64,000 nucleotides of DNA from Demequina sp. NBRC 110053 (GTDB lineage: Bacteria; Actinomycetota; Actinomycetes; Actinomycetales; Demequinaceae), in the NCBI RefSeq assembly GCF_002090095.1, contig NZ_BBRJ01000003.1, positions 434,001 to 498,000 on the forward strand, read 5' to 3'. Positions within the stretch are counted from its first letter, which is position 1. Each line of letters starts with the position of its first letter. The translations under genes and the position numbers were made by a program. Under the pieces are notes generated by a model. The model had not been told where the DNA came from. It saw only the letters and a list, made by a program, of their open reading frames with translations, and ran no database searches. Shown here piece after piece: positions 1 through 7,916 of the stretch.

Positions 1-672
1 CGCGTTGCACACCATTGCGAGCAGCGCCCCCGCGGCCACGGACTGGATCACCGCGACGGTCGCTCCCGAGGCTCCCTGCAGGAACAGCACGGCGGCGACA
101 GCCGCGATGACCGCGAGCGCCGTGATGCCGCCCCACAGCCCGAACACGAAGGCCGGGCCGCGACCCGATCGCCGCAGCGGCACGGTGCCCGCCAGGCCCT
201 CCGGGACGTTGCTCAGGCCGATCGCGGCGACGATAGCGACGGGGAAGCCGCCGCTCGCCGCCGCGAGGCCGATCACGATCGCCTCGGGAATCCCGTCCAG
301 CAGCGCGCCCACGGCGATGGGCGCTCCCCCGCCGGAGCCGTCGCCGCCGCGCCGCGCGGTCGCGTTGCGTGAGCCCGACGGCTCATCCGACGGGTCGCGG
401 CGCCGCTTCGCCACGCGCTTGACCCACGCGTCACCGCCCACGTAGAGGAGGGCACCCCCGGCGAAGCCGAGCGCGACGGGCCACACGCCTCCCGCCTCGT
501 GCGCCTCCGCGACGAGCTCGAGCGCGAGGGTCGCGATCAGCACGCCCGCACCGAACGCCATCACGCCGGCGATCACGCGCTGCGCCACGTCCCATCGCCA
601 CGCGATCGCCGCTCCGATCAGGAGAGCTCCGACGCCCACGAGCGCGGCGAGCGCAGCAGTGCCGACGACCAT
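1..672 (-). CDS. ZIP-family metal transporter, C-terminus cut by window edge
   Basis: Probable divalent-metal (zinc/iron) permease of the cytoplasmic membrane. The visible 224 residues are strongly hydrophobic with several membrane spans. They carry the two ZIP metal-path motifs, ALLDGIPEAIVIG and, further on, SNVPEGLAG. A charged Arg/Asp/Ser-rich loop sits between the early helices, as is usual in ZIP proteins. The 3' end lies outside the window. I chose the ATG at 672 because a TAGCCT -10 box (679-684) lies 6 nt upstream and no ribosome site is visible, so the mRNA looks leaderless; a GTG three bases earlier is the alternative. It is divergent from the GNAT gene with only 44 bp between start codons. 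The direction of metal transport cannot be told. Confidence 0.8.
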   Translation of the reverse strand, partial: MVVGTAALAALVGVGALLIGAAIAWRWDVAQRVIAGVMAFGAGVLIATLALELVAEAHEAGGVWPVALGFAGGALLYVGGDAWVKRVAKRRRDPSDEPSGSRNATARRGGDGSGGGAPIAVGALLDGIPEAIVIGLAAASGGFPVAIVAAIGLSNVPEGLAGTVPLRRSGRGPAFVFGLWGGITALAVIAAVAAVLFLQGASGATVAVIQSVAAGALLAMVCNA

Positions 673-716
673 CACCCCAGGCTAGCGCGCGGCCCACGGC
701 GCGTACGCTGGTGGGC
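673..716. promoter_or_regulatory. Divergent leaderless promoters of ZIP and GNAT genes
   Basis: The 44 bp between the two start codons hold a -10 box for each direction: TAGCCT on minus (679-684), 6 nt from the ZIP ATG, and TACGCT on plus (704-709), 7 nt from the GNAT ATG at 717. The two promoters must interfere or be coordinated, because their -35 regions overlap. No convincing -35 hexamers are seen. Confidence 0.55.
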
Positions 717-1211
717 ATGCCCACCGCCGACGTCTCCGCCCGACCCGCCGTCCCAGGGGACGAGGAGGCGATCGCCGCCATCCAGCTCGCCGCCTGGCAC
801 GGCCTCGTCGGGGCCGCGGCTGTCGCGCAGATCCCTCGAGACCAGGTGCTCGCCACCTGGCAGGCGGCCGTGGAGTCGCCGCCGTCACGCGAGCACAGGG
901 TGTTCGTCGCCACCGATGGGCCGCACGTGGTCGGCTTCGCCGCGCTCGGCCCAGCAGGCGAGATCGTCGCGCTCGAGGTCGCGCCCGAGCACCGCCGCCA
1001 CGGTCACGGCTCCCGCCTGCTGGCGGCGTGCGTCGACACGGTACGGATCCAGGGCGGGACGAGCGTTCGCGCATGGGCGCTGCAGGGCGACGATGCGCGC
1101 CGGGCCTTCCTGACCGGCGCCGGGCTGGGCGAGGGGGGCGTCAGGCGCGGCATGGAGGGTCCCGACGGCGAGCTCACCGAGGTCATGTACCGCGCCGAGC
1201 TCGGCGACTGA
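717..1211 (+). CDS. GNAT-family N-acetyltransferase
   Basis: Acetyl-CoA dependent acetyltransferase of unknown substrate, 164 residues. The GNAT core is visible: a beta-strand ending in VALEVAPEHRRHGHGSRLL, the acetyl-CoA pyrophosphate loop (R/Q-x-x-G-x-G/A type, here RRHGHG). A C-terminal strand with YRAEL follows. The ATG at 717 is preferred over the GTG at 711 because the TACGCT box at 704-709 is 7 nt upstream, the spacing repeated across this window for leaderless genes; the GTG would be 1 nt from the box. It ends 3 bp before the convergent end of the next gene. The fold is clear but the substrate cannot be inferred. Confidence 0.8.
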   Translation: MPTADVSARPAVPGDEEAIAAIQLAAWHGLVGAAAVAQIPRDQVLATWQAAVESPPSREHRVFVATDGPHVVGFAALGPAGEIVALEVAPEHRRHGHGSRLLAACVDTVRIQGGTSVRAWALQGDDARRAFLTGAGLGEGGVRRGMEGPDGELTEVMYRAELGD

Positions 1212-1213
1212 CG

Positions 1214-1687
1214 TCAGCCGCGGTCGCGCTTGCGCTCGGCGCGGAACAGCTCGGCCGCGTGGCGCATGGACCTGCGTGCCATCGAGCGGTCGCGATTGTC
1301 GTCGTACGCATGGGCGACGTGGAACCACGCGCGCCAGTCATCGGGGTTCTGCTCGGCGCCCAGCCGCGCGACCTCGAACGCCGCCTCGGCGGCCTCGTCG
1401 GTGAGCCGGCCGGACGGGGTGGTCTCTCCCCCGCCGATCGGCAGCCGGCCCTCGCGTTCGAGCTGGGTCGCCATCCGCTGCGTGTCGATGCCGAGCCGCC
1501 ACTCATGGAAGAGCCACCACACCCCGACTGCGGGGAGGACCAGCAGCGCGCCTCCCAGCAGCTTCGCCGCGGTCTCGGGTGCGCCCAGGAACGCGAAGGC
1601 GAAATCCGCGACGAACGCGAAGTACAGCGCGACGATCACCGTCATCGCGACGGCCGCCAGGAAAGCAGGGTTGCGGAACAGCTTCAT
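1214..1687 (-). CDS. Small membrane protein with TPR-like tail
   Basis: Uncharacterised protein of 157 residues. It has two hydrophobic segments near the N-terminus (about residues 8-30 and 38-60, ending LLVLPAVGVWWLF). A soluble tail follows, of which the last 60 residues look like one or two tetratricopeptide helices (AFEVARLGAEQNPDDWRAWF, then a second Ala/Arg-rich helix). Its ATG directly follows the dapB stop codon (TAGATG), so it is translationally coupled to dapB and probably cotranscribed. A small membrane protein of this type often sits beside dapB in actinobacteria, as I recall. Function unknown; it could be a membrane scaffold. Confidence 0.65.
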   Translation of the reverse strand: MKLFRNPAFLAAVAMTVIVALYFAFVADFAFAFLGAPETAAKLLGGALLVLPAVGVWWLFHEWRLGIDTQRMATQLEREGRLPIGGGETTPSGRLTDEAAEAAFEVARLGAEQNPDDWRAWFHVAHAYDDNRDRSMARRSMRHAAELFRAERKRDRG

Positions 1688-2431
1688 CTACAGCGACATG
1701 TAGCGGTCGAGGCCCACCGTGAGGCCAGGGTGGCCCGCGACCTCGCGCACGCCCAGCAGCACTCCTGGCATGAACGAGATGCGGTCGAAGCTGTCGGTGC
1801 GGATCGTGAACGCCTCGCCGGGATTGCCGAACATGATCTCCTCGTGGGCGACCATGCCGCGCAGCCGCACGGCATGCACGTGGACGCCGTCGACGTTCGC
1901 TCCGCGGGCGCCGTCGGGGTCGTGGGTGGTGGCGTCCGGCATCGCGGGCGCTCCCGCCTGCGCGCGCGCCGCGGCGATGCCCCGCGCGGTGTGCAGCGCC
2001 GTGCCTGAGGGCGCATCCACCTTGTCGGGATGGTGGAGCTCGACCACCTCGGCAGACTCGAAGTAGGGCGCCGCCGCGGCGGCGAATCGCATCGCGAGCA
2101 CCGCACCCAGCGCGAAGTTGGGCGCGACCAGCACGCCCAGTTCGGGGCGCTCGCGCAGGTGCTCGTCGACGCGCGCGAGCGACTCCTGCGTCCACCCCGT
2201 GGTGCCGACCACCGCGTGGATGCCGGCGTCGATGAGCGCGTGGACGTTGGCCTCGGTCACGTCCGGCACCGTGAAGTCCACGGCGACCTCGGCCCTGGCG
2301 TGGACGGCCGCGGCGATCTCGTCGTCGGCGTCCAGGGCCGCGACCATCGTGAGGTCATCGGCGGCCTCGACGGCTCGAACGGTGTGGGAACCCATGCGCC
2401 CCGAGGCGCCCAGCACGGCGACATTGATCAT
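1688..2431 (-). CDS. dapB: 4-hydroxy-tetrahydrodipicolinate reductase
   Basis: NAD(P)H-dependent reductase of the diaminopimelate/lysine pathway, cytosolic. At 247 residues it has the usual family length. The Rossmann motif GASGRMG is at residues 8-14, and the catalytic and substrate-binding signature HHPDKVDAPSGTA starts at H133, with H133, H134 and K137 being the expected key residues. I start it at the ATG at 2431, not at the longer open frame, because homology begins there and a TAGGCT box (2439-2444) lies 7 nt upstream with no ribosome site. The product feeds peptidoglycan and lysine synthesis. Near pnp and the M16 peptidase it follows a common actinobacterial order. Confidence 0.95.
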   Translation of the reverse strand: MINVAVLGASGRMGSHTVRAVEAADDLTMVAALDADDEIAAAVHARAEVAVDFTVPDVTEANVHALIDAGIHAVVGTTGWTQESLARVDEHLRERPELGVLVAPNFALGAVLAMRFAAAAAPYFESAEVVELHHPDKVDAPSGTALHTARGIAAARAQAGAPAMPDATTHDPDGARGANVDGVHVHAVRLRGMVAHEEIMFGNPGEAFTIRTDSFDRISFMPGVLLGVREVAGHPGLTVGLDRYMSL

Positions 2432-2438
2432 GGCCTCG

Positions 2439-2444
2439 AGCCTA
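2439..2444 (-). promoter_or_regulatory. -10 box of leaderless dapB transcript
   Basis: TAGGCT on the minus strand, 7 nt before the dapB ATG. The same hexamer and spacing recur at the M16 gene (3963-3968). No clear -35. The 190 bp upstream toward the M16 stop hold no gene. Confidence 0.55.
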
Positions 2445-2635
2445 ACGGCCACGCGCGTCGCCATCGCGCATGCTCCCTCACCCGGAGGAACATGCCGGCA
2501 CGCGGGCCGTCGGGCGCGCTGGCGGTCACTCGGTGCCGGGGCGGGCGCGAGGCCGGAACTCTGTGCTTTCCATGGCGCGCGGCACAGGGCCTGCGATGGC
2601 GCTGCGACAGAGCGCGCACAGCGCGCCACGCATTG

Positions 2636-3955
2636 TCACGCCCCGGGACCCACCCGCACCGAGACGCGCTCCCGCGAGGCGAGCTCGGCTGCCAGGCCCA
2701 CCACCGCATCGGCCGTCACCGCGCGCACCTGGTCGAGCGACTCGCCTATCGACCACAGCTCGCCGAACACCAGCTCGGCCTTCCCCAGCCTGGACATGCG
2801 CGAGTAGGAGTCCTCGAGCCGCAGCACCGTGGTGCCGGCGATCTGGCCCTTGGCCTTGGCGAGCTCCTCGGCGCTGACGCCCTCGGAGAGCCGCTCGAGC
2901 TCGGCTGCGAGCAGCCGCTCGACCTCGTCGGCGTTGGACGGGTTGCACGCGGCGTACATGCCCCAGATGCCGGTCTCTGCGTTGGGCGCCCCGAACGAGT
3001 AGACCGCGTACGTGAGGCCACGCCTCTCACGGATCTCCTGGAACAGCCGGGACGACATTCCGCCTCCGAGGATCGCGTTCATGACTCCGAGCGTCGCGCG
3101 GCGCTCATCGGTGGCGCGGAACCCGCGCGAGCCGAGCATCACGTGCGACTGCTCGAGATCGCGGGTGATCCGCACGGAAGGGGTGATCGCCGCGTCGACC
3201 TCGGCGAAAGTGTCACGCCGGTCCACGGGCGCGGTCTCACCCGTGAGGTTCCAGCCGCCGGCGACCAGCGCATCGGCCACGAGCTCGCACACCGTCTCGT
3301 GGTGGACGTTGCCGGCCGCGGTGACGATGAGCCCGGCCGGTCCGTAGTGCTGCTGGTAGTGCTCCCACACCGCATCTCGCGACACGGAGCGGATGATGTC
3401 GGGCGTGCCGCCGATGGGCCGGCCCAGCGGGTGGCCGGCGAGCACCGCCTCGGTGAAGCGCTCGTGAACGACGTCGCCCGGGTCGTCCTCGGCCATCGCG
3501 AGCTCCTCGAGGATGACCCCGCGCTCCATGTCGAAGTCCGCCTGGTCGAGCCGCGCCGACGTCACCATGTCGAGGATCACGTCCACCGCGAGCGGCAGGT
3601 CGGTGTCGATGGTGCGCGCGTAGTAGCAGGTGTACTCCTTGCCGGTCAGCGCGTTGGACTCGCCTCCCACGCGGTCGAAGGCCTCGGCGATGTCGAGCGC
3701 GCTGCGACGGGCCGTGCCCTTGAACAGCAGATGCTCGAGGAAGTGGGTGGAGCCGGCATGCTCGGGAGTCTCGTCGCGGCTGCCCACACCCACCCACGCG
3801 CCGAAGGTGGCCGACCGCATGCCGGGGATGTGCTCCGTCAGCACGCGCACGCCGCCCGGCAGCACCGAGCGCTGGATCACCGCGCCCTGGTCCTGCTCGA
3901 CGGTGAGGTGGGCGCCCAGCGAGGACGCGGAGACGAGGGGAAGGGCGTGAGGCAT
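2636..3955 (-). CDS. M16-family zinc metallopeptidase
   Basis: Insulinase/processing-peptidase-like protein, 439 residues, single M16 unit. The inverted zinc motif HFLEH is visible near residue 71 (HxxEH, where the two His bind zinc and Glu is catalytic). The distal glutamate is expected in the ERGVILEELAMAEDD region about 75 residues later. The C-terminal half carries the typical SRLFQEIRERRGLTY segment. This protein is commonly encoded between pnp and dapB in actinobacteria and Gram-positives (PepR/YmxG type); its substrate is not established. The ATG at 3955 has TAGGCT 7 nt upstream, implying a leaderless mRNA. No signal peptide is seen, so it is probably cytosolic. Confidence 0.9.
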   Translation of the reverse strand: MPHALPLVSASSLGAHLTVEQDQGAVIQRSVLPGGVRVLTEHIPGMRSATFGAWVGVGSRDETPEHAGSTHFLEHLLFKGTARRSALDIAEAFDRVGGESNALTGKEYTCYYARTIDTDLPLAVDVILDMVTSARLDQADFDMERGVILEELAMAEDDPGDVVHERFTEAVLAGHPLGRPIGGTPDIIRSVSRDAVWEHYQQHYGPAGLIVTAAGNVHHETVCELVADALVAGGWNLTGETAPVDRRDTFAEVDAAITPSVRITRDLEQSHVMLGSRGFRATDERRATLGVMNAILGGGMSSRLFQEIRERRGLTYAVYSFGAPNAETGIWGMYAACNPSNADEVERLLAAELERLSEGVSAEELAKAKGQIAGTTVLRLEDSYSRMSRLGKAELVFGELWSIGESLDQVRAVTADAVVGLAAELASRERVSVRVGPGA

Positions 3956-3962
3956 ACGGGTG

Positions 3963-3968
3963 AGCCTA
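3963..3968 (-). promoter_or_regulatory. -10 box of leaderless M16 peptidase gene
   Basis: TAGGCT with a 7-nt gap to the ATG at 3955, identical to the dapB arrangement. No recognisable -35 element. Confidence 0.55.
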
Positions 3969-3976
3969 CGCGCCCC

Positions 3977-5518
3977 TCAGAGCGAGGCCGGCAGCCTCAC
4001 CTCATCGCAGAACGGCTCGCCGAAGTCCAGGGTGTAGGCGTCATTCGCGCCCGTGACCACCCGATGAACGAGGCGCGGGTCCTCACCGCTCGTCTCGACC
4101 CACCGCTCCATGACGACGCACCGCGCCGCCTCGTCCGGATTCCACTCGACGACGGCGGCTGACAGCGCGCTCACCGCCTCCGACTGCGATGCGAAGGTCT
4201 CGACCGCCGACCAGTTCGCCGCCTGCTGGACGACCACCCAGGCGCCGAGTGCCGGCAGCACGACCATGCCCCATCGCTCCGCGACGCGCGGCCGGACGGA
4301 GAGCGCCAGTGCCGCGAGCACGATCGCGACCACCGCGACGCCGGTGACGTACGAGATGTACACCCTGCCGGGGAACACGATCTCCCGGATGTACTTCTCG
4401 GTGAAGGAGTGCATCGCGTAGGTCAGCAGCACGAGGGTCCCCAGCATCGCGACGATGACCCACGCGCGGCGGTTCACGGTGAGCGCACGGCGACGGCGTG
4501 CGAGGATCAGCGCCGCGGCCACGATCATGATGAGCGCGAAGGCGCACACCAGGACCAGTGACGTGACGCGCAGTCCTCCCGTCATGGCCATGAGCTCGCG
4601 GAGTCCGTACCCAGGAACGGTCGCTCCTGTCAGCCGCGCGAGCACGGCGACGCCCTCGGGGCGGAGGGCGACGTCGGTGCCCGCGTACTCCGCGAGGTCG
4701 AGAGTGGAGACATAGATGCGCCCCGCGACGAAGACGAGCGCAGGGATGACGACGCCTACGAGGCCGAGCATGAGGGGACGGCGACCGGGGCGGGCCGCGC
4801 GACGCTCGCTGACGAACGCCCATCCGTAGGCGATCGCCGTCGCCGCCACGGCGGCCGCGATCGTCTCGTAGAACAGCACCCCGCACACGGCAACGACGCC
4901 GACGACGCTCGCGACGAGCCACAGCGGCCGTTGCGAGCCCACTGCCCACAGCCCTGCTGCGACGACGAGCAGCGACAGCACCCCCGCACCCAGTCCGACA
5001 TCGAAGATGGAGAGAAGCCCGTCGGTCGACCACGGGTGCAGCTGGATCAGCACCGCTATCGCGATCGACACGGCCGCATAGGCGCGCGAGCAGCGCAGCC
5101 ACCCATTCGCGCGCGCCACGAACCGCGCCGCAGCCACAAGCGTGAGTGCCGCCGCCGCGGACAGGGCCACGAGCATGGCCAGTCCCGCCCCGCGGTACCA
5201 CAGCTCCATCGAGAGGCCCGATCGGACCGCGAGGTCGTGCATCGCGAAGTGGAACGTGTACGAGAAGAAGCGGCCCACCGGGCTGAAGCGATTCGGCTGC
5301 CACCCCGTGACCCACGACTCGGTGAGGGCCGTGGCGTACGACCCATCGAACTGGGGGTAGGCCTCGTGCGAGAGCTGCAGGTCATCGCTGAACAGCGGAG
5401 CGCTCCACGCAGGAGCGTACGCGACCGCCAGCGCCGCGGTGCCCAAGGCGACCCACGCCAGCGTCCGCAAGCGACGTGCCAGCCGCGCGCCCGTCATGCC
5501 GCGGCCCGTCGAGCCCAT
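3977..5518 (-). CDS. Polytopic membrane protein, GT-C glycosyltransferase-like
   Basis: 513 residues with about ten to twelve hydrophobic spans. After the first span comes an extracytoplasmic loop with PLFSDDLQLS (acidic pair D45/D46) and then NRFSPVGRFFSY. A paired acidic motif in the first outer loop is the usual catalytic signature of GT-C enzymes that take lipid-linked sugars, and the RFSPVGRF stretch resembles O-antigen/glucosyl membrane transferases. The last 100 residues are soluble with several Cys, probably outside the cell. It lies downstream of the HAD-UbiA and flippase-like genes, which supports a lipid-linked sugar role. I cannot assign a sugar. No good ribosome site precedes the chosen ATG; an ATG at 5497 is possible. 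Confidence 0.6.
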   Translation of the reverse strand: MGSTGRGMTGARLARRLRTLAWVALGTAALAVAYAPAWSAPLFSDDLQLSHEAYPQFDGSYATALTESWVTGWQPNRFSPVGRFFSYTFHFAMHDLAVRSGLSMELWYRGAGLAMLVALSAAAALTLVAAARFVARANGWLRCSRAYAAVSIAIAVLIQLHPWSTDGLLSIFDVGLGAGVLSLLVVAAGLWAVGSQRPLWLVASVVGVVAVCGVLFYETIAAAVAATAIAYGWAFVSERRAARPGRRPLMLGLVGVVIPALVFVAGRIYVSTLDLAEYAGTDVALRPEGVAVLARLTGATVPGYGLRELMAMTGGLRVTSLVLVCAFALIMIVAAALILARRRRALTVNRRAWVIVAMLGTLVLLTYAMHSFTEKYIREIVFPGRVYISYVTGVAVVAIVLAALALSVRPRVAERWGMVVLPALGAWVVVQQAANWSAVETFASQSEAVSALSAAVVEWNPDEAARCVVMERWVETSGEDPRLVHRVVTGANDAYTLDFGEPFCDEVRLPASL

Positions 5519-5646
5519 GCGACGTCGCGGCTGGCCCGCCCCGATCCTCGCGCTGCAGCGTGAGCGACGCCGCCGAGCGGCACCACACGCGCACCCGTCA
5601 CGAGAACCACGTCCGACCCCATTCCCCCAGCGTGGTGACGATCGTC

Positions 5647-5674
5647 AGTGTAGCGACGGCACGGCCGTTGTCTA
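5647..5674 (-). promoter_or_regulatory. Promoter of GT-C-like gene
   Basis: -35 TAGACA (5669-5674) and -10 TACACT (5647-5652) on the minus strand with 16 bp between them, one of the better sigma-70-type promoters in the window. The -35 overlaps the stop codon of the HAD-UbiA gene. The leader to the ATG at 5518 would be about 120 nt. Confidence 0.55.
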
Positions 5675-7123
5675 GGCGATCACCGCCGTGAGCACGATCA
5701 CAATGGCCAGCACGATCGTGATGCGCGAGTTGCGGTCGCGAAGCGCGAACAGGATGGGATCGTCGTTCATGTGCCCGCGCGCGGCCAGCAGCCAGGCCCT
5801 CGTCAGCCAGTACACGAACAGCGGCACCAGCGCCCACAGCGCATACGGAAGCGAATAGCTCTGTGCGACCTGTGGCGAATCCATGTAGAGCACCAGCACG
5901 AGAGCGGCGATGAGGCCCGAGGCCGGGCCCGTGCTCAGGAACACCTGAGCATCGCCGATGTCGTATCCGCGGCCCCACGCGAGGTCGCCGTGGTTCCTGA
6001 AGTCGCTGTAGCGCTTCATGAGAGCCAGCGACAGAAAGAGGAACGTCGAGAAGGCGAGGATCCAGATCGATGGCGCCACCATGACCGCCGCGCTGCCGGC
6101 GACGATGCGCCACGTGTACAGGAGGGCGAGGGTGACGACGTCCGCGATGATCTTGCGTTTGAGATAGAGCGAGTAGAAGGTCGTGACGGCGGCATAGACG
6201 AGCAGCGTGCCGAGGAACGCCCGGCCGACGAGCGCGCCGAGCGCGACGGCGGCCACCGTCATCGCGACCGTCGCGACGACGGCCCACGGAATCGCGATCT
6301 GACCTGCCGCGAGAGGCCGCAAGCGCTTCGTGGCGTGGGCGCGGTCGCTCTGCAGGTCGAGAAGGTCGTTCCACAGGTAGGCGGACGACGCCACGAGGCC
6401 GAAGGCGAGGAACGCGACGAGCGCCGCGACCACGGCGTCGAGGTCGGTCCACAGGTGCGCGGCGAGGAGTGGGACGAGCACCAGGACGTTCTTGGCCCAC
6501 TGATGCACTCTGAGCTGCCTCCACCAGGCGCCGAGAGTTGCCGGGGCGTGCTCGCGGCGGAGTCGAACGGTCGGCTTGCCGAGCCGTCCGGTCGCCGTGA
6601 GGACCCGCGGCGCAGCGTCGACGGTGATCACCTCAGCGGCACGCTCCCACACCGGCTCGTCCCGAGCGGAGTCGCCGATGTAGGCCCACGGCTCGCCATC
6701 GAAGTAGCGATCGATGGCCGCCGCCTTGTGCTCGGAGCGAAGGTTGCCGAAGTCGCCATCGGACGCGAGCACCGCCTCGAAGCCTCCGAGGTGACGGGCG
6801 ATGTCCTCCGCATAGGGCCGAGCCGCCGCCGTGGCAAGGATCACGCGCGCTCCACGGCCGCGCGCGTCGGCCACGTAGTCGATCACGGGAGCGGAGTACG
6901 GCAGCGTCGCCGCGTCGAGCTCGACTCGAGCCGCCAGCTCCGTCTTGAGCACCGCACGGCCTCGCGAGACCCACCGGACCATGTCGATGGTCGCGCTGGG
7001 AGTCATCAGCAGGTACCGGAGAGCCGACTCCCACAGGAGATCTGTGGAGATCAGCGTGCCGTCGACGTCCACCGCGAGGCATCGCACCTCCGGGTACGTC
7101 GCCGTCTCCCCAGTGTCGGACAT
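5672..7123 (-). CDS. HAD phosphatase - UbiA prenyltransferase fusion
   Basis: Two-domain protein, 483 residues. Residues 1-190 are a HAD hydrolase: DVDGT at 19-23 (nucleophile and acid), an ATAAA motif near 97-101, and GDSARDEP near 150. Residues about 200-483 form an integral-membrane UbiA domain with the first prenyl-diphosphate/Mg motif NDLLDLQSDR at 252-261 and a second Asp-rich region, RYSDFRNHGD. UbiA relatives include decaprenyl-phosphate phosphoribosyltransferase, whose product is then dephosphorylated. A HAD domain fused in front could do the phosphatase step, giving polyprenyl-phosphoryl-pentose; this is inference. The start at 7123 follows a GGGAGGGG site. The neighbours (flippase-like and GT-C-like) fit an envelope glycan path. 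Confidence 0.8.
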   Translation of the reverse strand: MSDTGETATYPEVRCLAVDVDGTLISTDLLWESALRYLLMTPSATIDMVRWVSRGRAVLKTELAARVELDAATLPYSAPVIDYVADARGRGARVILATAAARPYAEDIARHLGGFEAVLASDGDFGNLRSEHKAAAIDRYFDGEPWAYIGDSARDEPVWERAAEVITVDAAPRVLTATGRLGKPTVRLRREHAPATLGAWWRQLRVHQWAKNVLVLVPLLAAHLWTDLDAVVAALVAFLAFGLVASSAYLWNDLLDLQSDRAHATKRLRPLAAGQIAIPWAVVATVAMTVAAVALGALVGRAFLGTLLVYAAVTTFYSLYLKRKIIADVVTLALLYTWRIVAGSAAVMVAPSIWILAFSTFLFLSLALMKRYSDFRNHGDLAWGRGYDIGDAQVFLSTGPASGLIAALVLVLYMDSPQVAQSYSLPYALWALVPLFVYWLTRAWLLAARGHMNDDPILFALRDRNSRITIVLAIVIVLTAVIA

Positions 7124-7250
7124 CGCGCCTCGCCCCTCCCTCAACGCCCCGCTCTGACGCAAGCGCCACACTACGGCACGGGCACCGGTGACCACAGGTG
7201 CTCCGCCATGAGCTCGCCACAGCGTCGCGAGCGGGCGCGCTCGAGGACGG

Positions 7251-7637
7251 TCATGGGGCGGACGCGCGCGAGAGGACGAACACCCCCACGACGATGAGCC
7301 CGATCCCCGCCACCTTCATGACCGTCAAGGGCTCCCCGAACACTGCCGCCGCGACGAGCGCGTTGGCGACGAAGCCGAGCGAGAGCATCGGATAGGCGAC
7401 ACTGAACGGCGCCTTCGAGAGCACGGCGATCCAGAGTCCGAAGCTGACGACATAGCAGACCAGCCCGGTGAGGATCAGCGGTTGGAAGACGATGCGCGCC
7501 ACGCTGCCCAGCACGGCGTCGGCCCGGAACAGGGTCTCCCCCAGCGCGGTGGTGCCCGCCTTGAGCAGCAGTTGGGCGCCCGCATTGAGCGCGACGCCCG
7601 CGAGCAGCGTCGCCCACACGCCTGCGCCGAGTCCCAT
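7251..7637 (-). CDS. Small EamA/SMR-type membrane protein
   Basis: 128 residues and four hydrophobic helices, the size of a small multidrug resistance unit. It ends with the conserved SMR/EamA half: PFSVAYPMLSLGFVANAL, then a short GEPLT turn and a final helix. Such proteins (ArnE/ArnF or EmrE type) often flip polyprenyl-phosphate sugars when encoded beside glycosyltransferase genes. The ATG at 7637 has a GGGGGGAG ribosome site; the longer open frame upstream lacks family features. It precedes the HAD-UbiA gene by 127 bp on the same strand, so the two may be one operon. A drug exporter is the alternative role. Confidence 0.7.
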   Translation of the reverse strand: MGLGAGVWATLLAGVALNAGAQLLLKAGTTALGETLFRADAVLGSVARIVFQPLILTGLVCYVVSFGLWIAVLSKAPFSVAYPMLSLGFVANALVAAAVFGEPLTVMKVAGIGLIVVGVFVLSRASAP

Positions 7638-7854
7638 CAGCCCGCTCCCCCCACGAGGACGCCCTCGTGCGCGGCAGTCTACCGACCGGTGCGTGGCGAG
7701 GGCTCGTCCTCCGCGCATCGGCCGTCCGTCCGCCGCCGGAAGCTGCGGGTCGATCCTCGTACGACCCGCAGGGACCTGCACAGCGCGGCGTCACGCGGGC
7801 CGATGCGCCGACGACCCGTGGTGACCCAGCGCTGAATCGTGCCGGGTACGCCCA

Positions 7855-7893
7855 AGGGCGGCCCCGGCGCGTGAACCGCGCCAGGACCGCCCT
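7855..7893 (-). terminator. Hairpin downstream of pnp
   Basis: In the minus-strand RNA a 17-bp stem with a 5-nt loop (loop at 7872-7876) forms; two positions are G-U pairs. It starts 24 nt after the pnp stop. There is little T-tract, so Rho or RNase processing may help. The 7638-7854 stretch otherwise holds no gene. Confidence 0.6.
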
Positions 7894-7916
7894 CGGGATG
7901 AGTGGGAACCAGGCGA

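Noticed and set aside
2030..4162. Plus-strand open frame of 710 codons opposite dapB and the M16 gene
   Set aside because: Shadow created by GC-rich codon bias; both minus genes have intact catalytic motifs.
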